Source: Roseomonas mucosa ATCC BAA-692
Lineage (GTDB): Bacteria; Pseudomonadota; Alphaproteobacteria; Acetobacterales; Acetobacteraceae
Length of the DNA stretch: 64,000 bases
Direction of reading: 5' to 3'
Assembly: GCF_000622225.1 (NCBI RefSeq)
Contig: NZ_JHWD01000003.1
Coordinates: 62,001 to 126,000, forward strand
Below are positions 57,012 through 64,000 of this stretch, piece after piece. Each line of letters begins with the position of its first letter. Within the stretch, counting starts at the first letter, position 1. A program made the position numbers and the translations under genes. The notes below the pieces were generated by a model that saw nothing but the letters and a program-made list of their open reading frames with translations, was not told the origin of the DNA and searched no databases.

Positions 57012-57581
57012 GCAACCCCTCGTGATTTAAGCGTGTTGGCCCCCGGTCGGTCGAGCCCCATAACCGAACCGAAGCATTTCTCGCAAAATGCGGCGGCGCC
57101 CGAAGCGTATCAACAGGAATCTACATTTTTTGATGCGTCGCAACGATCGTCGCTTCGGGCCACGCCATGCAAATCGTCTTTCTGCTTCTTTCCACTATCT
57201 TTAATGGACGTGCCACAGGCAGGCGGAACGCGGGGGCTGTACCGGAAGCGTCGATACCCTGAACCCGGCGGTCCGTCAGGTTTCCCAGGCGTGTTTTCCG
57301 CTCCGGCGCGTTCGATTCGGCGGACGGCCCGCCTCCGGGTGCCAGGGATGGCCGGAATCTGGCCGGCGATCCGGTCGGAGGCGCGCGAGGCGCCCGGCCC
57401 GGCCCGCCCGCATCCTGTCCCCTCGTACCCCTGCGTATTTCCCTTGGCGCCGATCCGGCCTAGAGCGGAAACGCGCGGATGGATCGGTCTGGCCGTGAGC
57501 TGGCCCGTATCCGGGGCAGGCGACACGGCGGGACCCCGTCCCGGGACCGGAACCGCGCCCGAATCCTTGGACGCCGAGAAC
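57012..57581. other. 570-bp divergent gap between XRE regulator and AI-2E permease
   Basis: No convincing gene. The half next to the regulator is distinctly AT-richer, with TTTTTTGATG and ATCTTTAATGG stretches, as expected for regulatory DNA. The other half is GC-rich like coding DNA but has no homology that I recognise. Confidence 0.5.
57074..57091. promoter_or_regulatory. Dyad upstream of the XRE regulator, candidate operator
   Basis: GCATTT (57074-57079) and AAATGC (57086-57091) form a perfect 6-bp dyad with a 6-bp spacer, an 18-bp site of a size typical for XRE-family dimers. It lies 63 bp upstream of the regulator start codon. Confidence 0.3.
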
Positions 57582-58697
57582 ATGGCACGAATCCCGGAGA
57601 CCCCGGACGAATCCTTCCGGCCGGCGCAGCTGATCGGCGCCCTGGCCCTGCTGGCGCTGCTGGCTGGCTGCCTGCTGGTGGTGCGCCCCTTCCTGTCCGC
57701 GCTGCTCTGGGCGGCGATCCTCAGCTACTCCACATGGCCCGCCTACCGGCTGCTGCGGGACAGGCTGGGGCTCTCCGCCAACCTCGCCGCCGTCGTCATG
57801 GTCGGCGCCATGTTCCTGGTGCTGGGCCTGCCGCTGCTCTTCGCCGCGCCCACCAGCGGGGCGGATGTGGAGAACCTGCGCCAGATGGTGCGCCGGGCCA
57901 CGGAAGGCGGCCTGCCGAGCCTCTCCGGCCTGGTCGGCGCCATCCCCGTGCTCGGCCCCTGGCTGCAGGGCCATGTGAACCGGCTGGGCACCGACCTGTC
58001 AGGGATTTTCCAGACGCTGCAGCCCTATATCGGCAGCGTCGCGCAGCTCCTGCTTTCCGGCGTGCTGGGCATCCTGTCCGGGCTGGCGGAGCTGCTGATC
58101 GCGATCCTGCTGGCCTTCTTCTTCTTCCGGGACGGCGCGAAGCTGGCGGATGCGGTGCAGCGCATGGCGGAGCGGATCGCCGGCGCGCGCGGGCGGCACC
58201 TCGTGCTCCTGGCCGGGGATGTGACCCAGGGCGTTGTCTATGGACTGCTGGGCACGGCGGTGGCCCAGGGGGTGATGACCGGCTTCGGCCTCTGGCTGGT
58301 GGGCGTGCCGCAGCCGGTGCTGCTCGGCGTCGTGGCGGGCTGCATCTCGATCCTGCCGGTCGGCGCGCCGGTGGTTTGGATCCCGGCGGCGGTCTGGCTC
58401 TTTGTCGAGGGGCGCCCCTGGGCCGGTGGCTTCATGCTGCTCTATGGCGCAGGCGGGATTTCCTCGGTGGACAACTTCATCCGCCCCTGGCTCATCGCGC
58501 GCGGCGCCGACCTGCCCCTGTTGCTGACCCTGCTCGGGGCACTGGGCGGCGCCTTTGCCTTCGGTCTGCTGGGGCTGTTCCTGGGCCCTGTGCTGCTGGC
58601 CGTGGGCTTCACCATCCTGAAGGAATGGCTCGGCCAGCCGCCTGCGGCAGGGATGGACCAGAGCGGATCGCCGAAGGGCGTAAGCCCGGAGGCGTGA
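57582..58697 (+). CDS. AI-2E transporter/PerM-family permease
   Basis: 371-residue inner-membrane protein with about eight hydrophobic helices. The first pair is near residues 15-60 (QLIGALALLALLAGCLLVV, FLSALLWAAILSYSTWPAY). A periplasmic section (GADVENLRQMVRRATEGG) follows, then LLIAILLAFFFFRDG and C-terminal helices with GCISILPVGAPVVWIP and GGISSVDNFIRPWLI, the family signature. The name is historical; most members are of unknown substrate and some export peptides or ions. The ATG at 57582 was chosen at the family start although its ribosome binding site is weak. Confidence 0.9.
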   Translation: MARIPETPDESFRPAQLIGALALLALLAGCLLVVRPFLSALLWAAILSYSTWPAYRLLRDRLGLSANLAAVVMVGAMFLVLGLPLLFAAPTSGADVENLRQMVRRATEGGLPSLSGLVGAIPVLGPWLQGHVNRLGTDLSGIFQTLQPYIGSVAQLLLSGVLGILSGLAELLIAILLAFFFFRDGAKLADAVQRMAERIAGARGRHLVLLAGDVTQGVVYGLLGTAVAQGVMTGFGLWLVGVPQPVLLGVVAGCISILPVGAPVVWIPAAVWLFVEGRPWAGGFMLLYGAGGISSVDNFIRPWLIARGADLPLLLTLLGALGGAFAFGLLGLFLGPVLLAVGFTILKEWLGQPPAAGMDQSGSPKGVSPEA

Positions 58698-58713
58698 ATC
58701 CGCCCTGAAGACC

Positions 58714-59193
58714 TCAGCGGAAAGGAACGGCGGCGACCACGTTGTAGGGCGAGCCGTCCACCAGCTTGGTGGACCATGCCAGATAGACGACCACGCCCTG
58801 CTCCTCGTCGATGAAGCGGTGAACCCGCGTCTCCTTGAAGAACAGGCTGGTGTTGCTCTCGAAGACCTTCTCGCCACGGTCACCACGCTGGGCCTTGTCG
58901 GTCACCTGCACCGGCCCGGTGGCGACACAGTTCAGGCCGAAGCGCGCCGGGTCCTCCGCCAGACCGACCATGCCGGACACGCCGCCCGTACGCGCCTGGC
59001 TGATGTAGCAGGCCACGCCGGACACGTCCGGGTCGTTGAAGCGTTCCACCACCACGCGGTGGGAGCGGGTGAGGCCGAGATTGGTGACGGCGGTGTTCAC
59101 ATAGCCGATCTGCTTGGTCTCGTCCGCCGAGGCGGGCAGGGCGAGGCATGTGCCGAGCAGGGCGGCGAGGGCGATGCGGTGGGGGCGGCTCAT
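58714..59193 (-). CDS. creA: CreA-family periplasmic protein
   Basis: 159 residues with signal peptide MSRPHRIALAALLGTCLALP (cleavage near ASA|DE). The CreA domain follows: KQIGYVNTAVTNLGLTRSHR, VERFNDPDVSGVACYISQA, then LNCVATGPVQV and a C-terminal DEEQGVVVYLAWSTKLVDGSP. The two Cys in the mature part could form a disulfide. Function is not established in any species. It starts downstream of the peptide-binding protein gene on the same strand and ends 16 bp from the AI-2E stop. Confidence 0.93.
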   Translation of the reverse strand: MSRPHRIALAALLGTCLALPASADETKQIGYVNTAVTNLGLTRSHRVVVERFNDPDVSGVACYISQARTGGVSGMVGLAEDPARFGLNCVATGPVQVTDKAQRGDRGEKVFESNTSLFFKETRVHRFIDEEQGVVVYLAWSTKLVDGSPYNVVAAVPFR

Positions 59194-59338
59194 GGGCGGG
59201 GCTCCGGTTCCGGGCAGACCTCCACAGGAATGCCGGGGTGTTGTCCGCGGCACCAGAGGGTGCTGCCCAACGGCCGGGGACGACAGCCGGTTGCGCGGCG
59301 CGCCGTGGCGGGGGCCGTTGGCGCGCCGCTCGCGGAAC

Positions 59339-60925
59339 TCAGTGCTTCTCGACGCCCCAGAAGACCGGGACCGTGGTGGGCCGGATTCCGGTCAGGCTGG
59401 CGCGCCAGGCGGCATTGGTGCGGAACTGCCCGGCATTGACATAGGGCACCGTCTCGTAGGCACGGGCCTGCACCCGGTCGAGCAGCGCGCGGCGTTTCTC
59501 GGGGTCGTTCTCGCTCCACCACTCATGCCGCAGCGCTTCCAGCTCCTTGTCGCAGGGCCAGCCGGACAGCCCGCCGTCGCAGGGGCTGGCGAGATAGAAA
59601 TTGGACAGCGGATCGCCCGCGTCGAAGGCATTGGCGACGGTGACGAAGAGGTTCCAGCCCTCCTTCCTGTTGCGGCGCTGGCCCAGCGTGCCCCAGTCCA
59701 TGGAAGGCAGGTCCACGTTCATGCCCGCCTGCTTGAGGGCCTCCGCCATCACCAGCGTCGCCGCGTTGTTCAGCGGCTGCTCCGTGGAGTTCAGGAAGAC
59801 CACGGGCGAACCGTCATAGCCGCCCTGGCGCAGGTATTCCCGCGCCCGGGGCAGGTCCTGCTCCTTCAGCCCGCGCGCCCCGGCGGCGGTCTCCAGTGGT
59901 GTGCCGCACATGAAATAGGCGGGGCAGTAGGGCACCTGCTCGGCGGGGCGGATGCCCATGCCGTCCAGCACGTCCTTCTGGCTCACCGCGAAGAGCAGGG
60001 CCTGGCGCGCACGCTCGTTGTCGAAGGGCGGCTGCGCGTGATTGGGACGCAGCCAGACCATGTAGCCGACGGGGTTGATCGGCTTCACGGTGAGCTGCCT
60101 GTTGCGTTCCAGTTGCGGGATCAGGTCCGGCGGCGGCTGCTCGATGAAGTCGATCTCGCCGTTGCTCAGCGCATTGGCGGCAACGGCGGCATCGGGCATG
60201 GCCAGCCACTCGATGCGGTCCACCTTGGGCTCCTTGCCCCCGGCCAGCCCGTCCGCCGGCTCGGGGCGCGGCCTGTAGGCGGGGTTGCGGACATAGACGG
60301 TGCGGTCGCCGACGCGCCATTCCTCCTTGCGGAGGATGAAGGGGCCGGAGCCGGTGGCATCGGTGATCTGGGTGTTCGCCGGGGTCCGGGCGATGCGTTC
60401 AGGCATCACGAAAAGGGCCGAGCCGGTCGGGCGGGCCAGCGCCTCCAGCACCAGGGCGAAGGGCCGGCTGAGCTTCAGCTCGAAGCTCTTCTCGTCCACC
60501 GCGTCAAGCGAGGCGGTGGCGGCGGCCATGGCCTTGCCCACCACGTCGCGCTGCGCCCAGCGCTTGATCGAGGCCACCGCGTCGGCCGCCCGCACCGGCT
60601 GCCCGTCATGGAAGGCGAGACCGTCGCGCAGGGTGAAGCGCCAGGTCAGGCGGTCATCGGAGGCGGTGTAGCGGTCCACCATCTGCGGCTTCGGCACGCC
60701 CTGGCTGTCCAGGGCGAAGAGCTGGTCGTAGACGAAGAAGCCGTGGTTCCGCACCACCGCCGCCTGCGAGAAGACCGGGTCGAGGCTGGTGAGGTCGTTG
60801 ATCAGCACCACGCGCAGGGTCGTGTCGGCCTGGGCGGCGGGGGCGGAGGCGAGCATGGCCGCGCCGGTCAGGCTGGCGGCGGCGAGGCGCAGGGTCAGGG
60901 CAAGGGCCCCGCGGCGTGAGGACAT
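59339..60925 (-). CDS. ABC transporter substrate-binding protein, family 5 (peptide type)
   Basis: 528-residue periplasmic binding protein. The signal peptide MSSRRGALALTLRLAAASLT ends near AQA. The SBP_bac_5 fold shows LTSLDPVFSQAAVVRNHGFF and FVYDQLFALD, then RYTASDDRLTWRFTLRDGLAFHDG, the family signature, and a late hinge with NNAATLVMAEALKQAG. Members bind di- or oligopeptides, nickel or glutathione. No permease or ATPase gene lies in the window, so it is an orphan. It is next to a gamma-glutamyltranspeptidase gene on the same strand, which hints at glutathione or gamma-glutamyl peptide use. Confidence 0.92.
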   Translation of the reverse strand: MSSRRGALALTLRLAAASLTGAAMLASAPAAQADTTLRVVLINDLTSLDPVFSQAAVVRNHGFFVYDQLFALDSQGVPKPQMVDRYTASDDRLTWRFTLRDGLAFHDGQPVRAADAVASIKRWAQRDVVGKAMAAATASLDAVDEKSFELKLSRPFALVLEALARPTGSALFVMPERIARTPANTQITDATGSGPFILRKEEWRVGDRTVYVRNPAYRPRPEPADGLAGGKEPKVDRIEWLAMPDAAVAANALSNGEIDFIEQPPPDLIPQLERNRQLTVKPINPVGYMVWLRPNHAQPPFDNERARQALLFAVSQKDVLDGMGIRPAEQVPYCPAYFMCGTPLETAAGARGLKEQDLPRAREYLRQGGYDGSPVVFLNSTEQPLNNAATLVMAEALKQAGMNVDLPSMDWGTLGQRRNRKEGWNLFVTVANAFDAGDPLSNFYLASPCDGGLSGWPCDKELEALRHEWWSENDPEKRRALLDRVQARAYETVPYVNAGQFRTNAAWRASLTGIRPTTVPVFWGVEKH

Positions 60926-60956
60926 GGCGGCATCTCCGCTGGCGGAATGGCGACAA

Positions 60957-60980
60957 GCCGCCCCGGTCTCCCGGGGCGGC
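60957..60980 (-). terminator. 10-bp hairpin between ggt and the binding-protein gene
   Basis: GCCGCCCCGG (60957-60966) pairs with CCGGGGCGGC (60971-60980) around TCTC. The minus strand continues TTGTCGCC, a weak tail. It may attenuate rather than stop transcription from ggt into the binding-protein gene. Confidence 0.45.
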
Positions 60981-61036
60981 GCGTCGGATCGGCCGCATGT
61001 CAGCACGGACCGTGCCAGCGGGCGAGGGCGGCGCCC

Positions 61037-62767
61037 TCAGTCCCCGAGGGCCACGCCCTCCCGCCGCGGATCGGCGCCGCCGACCATGCCCTCCGGCGTC
61101 ACGCGGATCGCCTGGGTGCCCGAATTCATCGCGCGGATATCCACGGTATGGCCCATCGCCTGGAGCGCCGGGGCAAGGCCGGCGGCGGCGGTGCCGCCCT
61201 CCAGCTCCACCGCGCCGCCCAGCGTGCCGACATGCGGCAGGGCCAGCGCCGCCTGTGGGTCGAGCCGCCAGTCCAGCATGCCCAGCAGGGCCTGGGCGAC
61301 ATAGCCGATGATTCGCGCCCCGCCGGCGGAGCCGACGGCGGCGACCAGCCGGCCCTGGCGGTCGAAGACCAGCGTGGGGGACATGGAGGAGCGCGGGCGC
61401 TTGCCGCCCTGCACCTGGTTGGCCACCGGGCGGCCATCCACCTCCGGCCGGAAGGAGAAGTCGGTCAGCTCGTTGTTCAGGATGAAGCCGCGCACCATCA
61501 GCCGCGCGCCGAAGGCATCCTCGACCGTCGTGGTCATGGCCAGGGCGTTCCCGGCATCGTCCACCACGATCACCTGGCTGGTGCCGTGCTCCGGCTGGGG
61601 CGGCATGGGGGAAAGCGGCACCTCGTTCGGGTCGCGCCAGCTGGGATTGCCGGGGCTGGGCTGGGCCATGGCGAGGCCGGGTGCCACCGCCTGCGCCCGC
61701 AGGGTCAGGTAGGCCGGGTCCAGCAGACCGCGCAGCGGCACGGGCAGGAAATCGCTGTCGGCCAGGTACTGGTTGCGGTCGGCGAAGGCGAGGCGCCCGG
61801 CCTCGGCGATCAGGTGCGCCGCCTCGGCACCGCGCGGATCGAGGGCGGAAAGGTTGAAGTGCTCCAGCACGCCCAGGATCTGCGCCACCGCCACGCCGCC
61901 GGAGGAAGGCGGCGGGAAGCCGCAGACGATGTAGAGGCGGTAGGGCGTGCAGACCGGCTGCCGCCGCTTCGGCGCGTAGCCGGCGAGGTCGTCGGTGGTC
62001 ATCAGCCCGCCTTCGCCATAGTTGCGCACCGCCGCGGCGATGTCGGAGGCGATGGGGCCGCGCAGCAGCGCCGCCGCGCCGCCATCGGCGATGGCCTGCA
62101 GGGTGTCGGCCAGGGCCGGGTTGCGCCGCACCGTGCCTTCCGGCAGCGGCACCGGATCATTGGCGAGAGGCGCGGGCGAGAAGAAGTAGCTCCGGGTCGC
62201 GGGGTTCCGCCGCAGTCGCTCGGCATCGTCGGCGATGGCACCGGCCAGCCGGGCGGAAACGCGGAAGCCCTCCCGCGCCGCCTTGATCGCGGGCTCGAAG
62301 AGCCTGGCCCAGGGCAGGCGGCCATTCTCCTTGTGCGCGGCCTCCAGCATGGCGATGGCGCCGGGCACGCCGATGCTGCGGCCGGACATGACGGCGTCGT
62401 GGAAGGGCAGCGGCTGGCCGTCGCGCAGGAAAAGGCCCGGCTGCGCGGCGGCGGGGGCAGTTTCCCGCCCGTCCCAGGCGGCGATCCTGCCGCTGGCCGC
62501 GTCGCGGTACAGCATCAGCGCGCCGCCGCCGATGCCCGAGGACTGCGGCTCGACCAGGGTGAGCATGGCCTGCACGGCGATGGCCGCATCCACCGCGCTG
62601 CCGCCCTGGCGCAGCATGGCGAGGCCGGCCTCCGCCGCCAGGGGATGGGCCGCCGCCACGATGTGCCTTCTGGCGACACCGGCCTGCGGATGCAGCGCGC
62701 CCGCGCTATCCTGCGCCGCCGCCGGCGGTGAGATGAACAGGGCGAGGCAGAGGACAAGGCGACGCAT
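61037..62767 (-). CDS. ggt: Gamma-glutamyltranspeptidase
   Basis: 576-residue periplasmic enzyme that cleaves the gamma-glutamyl bond of glutathione and self-processes into two subunits. The signal peptide is [19 protein letters not shown]. The large subunit has [20 protein letters not shown] and [14 protein letters not shown]. Self-cleavage should occur before Thr396 in [19 protein letters not shown]. The small subunit ends with the expected [20 protein letters not shown] lid motif and [12 protein letters not shown]. Its start codon overlaps that of yraN on the other strand (CATG). The binding-protein gene follows on the same strand. Confidence 0.96.
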   Translation of the reverse strand: MRRLVLCLALFISPPAAAQDSAGALHPQAGVARRHIVAAAHPLAAEAGLAMLRQGGSAVDAAIAVQAMLTLVEPQSSGIGGGALMLYRDAASGRIAAWDGRETAPAAAQPGLFLRDGQPLPFHDAVMSGRSIGVPGAIAMLEAAHKENGRLPWARLFEPAIKAAREGFRVSARLAGAIADDAERLRRNPATRSYFFSPAPLANDPVPLPEGTVRRNPALADTLQAIADGGAAALLRGPIASDIAAAVRNYGEGGLMTTDDLAGYAPKRRQPVCTPYRLYIVCGFPPPSSGGVAVAQILGVLEHFNLSALDPRGAEAAHLIAEAGRLAFADRNQYLADSDFLPVPLRGLLDPAYLTLRAQAVAPGLAMAQPSPGNPSWRDPNEVPLSPMPPQPEHGTSQVIVVDDAGNALAMTTTVEDAFGARLMVRGFILNNELTDFSFRPEVDGRPVANQVQGGKRPRSSMSPTLVFDRQGRLVAAVGSAGGARIIGYVAQALLGMLDWRLDPQAALALPHVGTLGGAVELEGGTAAAGLAPALQAMGHTVDIRAMNSGTQAIRVTPEGMVGGADPRREGVALGD

Positions 62768-63221
62768 GAGGCGGACTCCGACGATCGGTGCCCCGGAGCG
62801 GGACGGATCCGGCCCAGATGGGGCGGCGGGCAGATTGCGCCAGGATTGCGCCGATCCGAAGGCAGGCCGCAGGCGGGCGGAGAGCCGGGGGCGTGCGGCC
62901 GAGTCCCTGGCGGCGGAGGCGCTGCGGGCCGAGGGCTGGGCGGTGCTGGCCCTGCGGGTACGCACGCCGGCCGGGGAGATCGACCTGATCGCCGAGCGGG
63001 AGGGGCTGCTCGCCTTTGTCGAGGTGAAGGCGCGGCCCGATCTCGCCGGCGCGGCGCTGGCCCTGGGGCCCCGGCAGCGCGCGCGGCTGCTGGCCGCGGC
63101 GGAGGCCTGGCTCGCCCTGCATCCCGGCCATGGCGGCGCGGGCATCCGCTTCGACGTCATCCTGGTGGATGGCGCGGGGCGGATGCGGCGCATCGCCGAT
63201 GCCTTCCGGCTGGGCGACTGA
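62766..63221 (+). CDS. yraN: YraN/UPF0102-family nuclease-like protein
   Basis: 151 residues with the ATG at 62766, or 128 with a TTG at 62835 ([17 protein letters not shown]), which is closer to the usual length and more likely. The restriction-endonuclease-like fold has [21 protein letters not shown], the catalytic-site Glu-Ile-Asp in [10 protein letters not shown], and [10 protein letters not shown] as the second metal motif (ExK). Family members are predicted nucleases of unknown role. In many genomes yraN stands between rsmI and gshB; that context is absent here. It ends 3 bp from the convergent cupin stop. Confidence 0.88.
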   Translation: MRRTPTIGAPERDGSGPDGAAGRLRQDCADPKAGRRRAESRGRAAESLAAEALRAEGWAVLALRVRTPAGEIDLIAEREGLLAFVEVKARPDLAGAALALGPRQRARLLAAAEAWLALHPGHGGAGIRFDVILVDGAGRMRRIADAFRLGD

Positions 63222-63224
63222 GGC

Positions 63225-63572
63225 TCAGTCCACGATGAAGAGCTTCGCGCCCGTTTCCGTGGAGGAGCGGTGCGGCGCGTCGCCGAAATCCGAGACGGTG
63301 TAGCCATGCCCGGCGGTGAGGGTGACGCTACGGCCGTCCTTCAGCTCGCTCCTCAGCGTGCCTTCCAGCACGTAGATGATGTGGCCACGGTCGCACCAGT
63401 GGTCCGCCACATAGCCGGGCGAATACTCCACCACGCGCATCCGCACGTCGCCGTTGTTCAGCGTGCGCCACAGGGCGGTGCCGGTCTCGCCCTTGTGCTC
63501 GGTGGCGGGCAGGGCGTCCCAGTGGACAGGGGTGAAGGGAAGTGCGGGCAGCTTCAAGGCCGGTGGCTCCAT
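63225..63572 (-). CDS. DHCW-type single-cupin protein
   Basis: 115-residue beta-barrel protein. The metal-binding cupin motifs read [20 protein letters not shown] and a C-terminal [15 protein letters not shown] with a late His. It is annotated in related genomes as a DHCW-motif cupin of unknown function. The ATG at 63572 opens the conserved part; the open frame continues 99 bases further upstream without similarity. It converges with yraN and shares the strand with the partial comM gene. Confidence 0.85.
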   Translation of the reverse strand: MEPPALKLPALPFTPVHWDALPATEHKGETGTALWRTLNNGDVRMRVVEYSPGYVADHWCDRGHIIYVLEGTLRSELKDGRSVTLTAGHGYTVSDFGDAPHRSSTETGAKLFIVD

Positions 63573-63636
63573 GTCGGTCGCGCGGCCCGGTTCTGCGCCC
63601 CTGGCCGGCCCGGCGCAACGAGGCGGCCCCGTCGCC

Positions 63637-64000
63637 TCAGCGCGCGCGGTAGGCCAGCGCCTCCGCCACATGGGGCCGGCCGATCACGGCGGAGCCGGCG
63701 AGGTCGGCGACGCTGCGTGCCACCCGCAGCATCCGGATGAAGCCCCGGTTGGACAGGCGCAGCCGTTCCACCGCGCGTTCGGCCAGGACCAGCGCCTCGG
63801 CGGACAGGGCGGGCTTGAGGTGGTCCAGGCTGGCCTCCGCATTGGTGCGCGGCCCGTTGCGGCCCCAGCGTTCCGCCTGCATCGTGCGGGCCTGCGCCAC
63901 CCGGCCGGCCACCACGGCGCTGGTCTCCCCGGCCGGGGCGCGGGCGAGTTCCCCGGCGGGGATCGGCTGCAGGGCGATGCTCATGTCCAGCCGGTCCAGC
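63637..64000 (-). CDS. comM: Magnesium-chelatase-like ATPase ComM/YifB, C-terminal part (5' end beyond window)
   Basis: The last 120 or so residues only; the frame continues past the right edge. Visible are LDRLDMSIALQPIPAGELAR, the VAQARTMQAERWGRNGPRTN segment, and the final LSNRGFIRMLRVARSVADLA followed by IGRPHVAEALAYRAR, which is the family's C-terminal helical end. ComM is a hexameric helicase that extends branch migration during transformation, so with dprA this is the second competence-related gene here. Confidence 0.93.
   Translation of the reverse strand, partial: LDRLDMSIALQPIPAGELARAPAGETSAVVAGRVAQARTMQAERWGRNGPRTNAEASLDHLKPALSAEALVLAERAVERLRLSNRGFIRMLRVARSVADLAGSAVIGRPHVAEALAYRAR

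Overview
The window is a gene-dense, high-GC (roughly 70 percent) bacterial chromosome segment. Gene content and order point to an alphaproteobacterium of the Acetobacteraceae, Roseomonas-like (inference). The supporting signs are the cluster ruvX-pyrB-pyrC-plsY-dprA-topA-rnr-S41 protease, a three-subunit transhydrogenase (pntAA-pntAB-pntB), a GapR-type DUF2312 protein, COQ9 after def, and pleD facing rpmG. I see no prophage, insertion sequence, CRISPR array or rRNA operon. There is one tRNA, Ser-GCU.

Layout. 1-7.6 kb: a truncated Gfo/Idh/MocA oxidoreductase, gapR, arfB, a P-loop kinase-like gene, a long-chain acyl-CoA synthetase, oligoendopeptidase F and an ABC1/UbiB-family kinase. 7.8-14.6 kb: the transhydrogenase operon, rpsU, def-coq9, a secreted four-cysteine protein and an OmpA-domain porin. 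14.9-18.8 kb: a methyltransferase with an extra C-terminal beta domain, a glutathione transferase and pleD. 18.9-30.4 kb: a minus-strand housekeeping block from ruvX to the S41 protease, with ATGA-type stop/start overlaps, followed by rpmG on its own promoter. 30.5-37.3 kb: a large MscS channel, divergent from gatC-gatA-(unknown gene)-gatB. 37.4-45 kb: TM2 protein, second glutathione transferase, tRNA-Ser, an AT-richer patch with a DUF2934 gene, DedA, aldo/keto reductase, small orphans, GlcG/HbpS, a TyrA-like dehydrogenase and an M20 dipeptidase. 45-52 kb: tamB-tamA outer-membrane assembly genes, divergent from an M20D amidohydrolase. 52-64 kb: HSL-type esterase, Pat-type protein acetyltransferase, XRE regulator, AI-2E-family permease, CreA, an orphan peptide-binding protein, gamma-glutamyltranspeptidase, yraN, a cupin and a partial comM.

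How the genes work together. Most products serve core functions: pyrimidine synthesis (pyrB with a pseudo-dihydroorotase), phospholipid synthesis (plsY), DNA topology and uptake (topA, dprA), RNA decay (rnr), Glu/Asp-tRNA amidation (gatCAB), N-terminal processing (def), NADPH supply (pnt), ubiquinone synthesis (coq9) and envelope assembly (tamAB, OmpA).

The points most worth following up are: an uncharacterised gene with different codon use inside the gatCAB operon; a dihydroorotase lacking its HxH metal site beside pyrB; a 17-bp triplication that carries a ribosome binding site and start codon; an S41 protease with no ordinary start codon; and two divergent gene pairs whose start codons touch or nearly touch.
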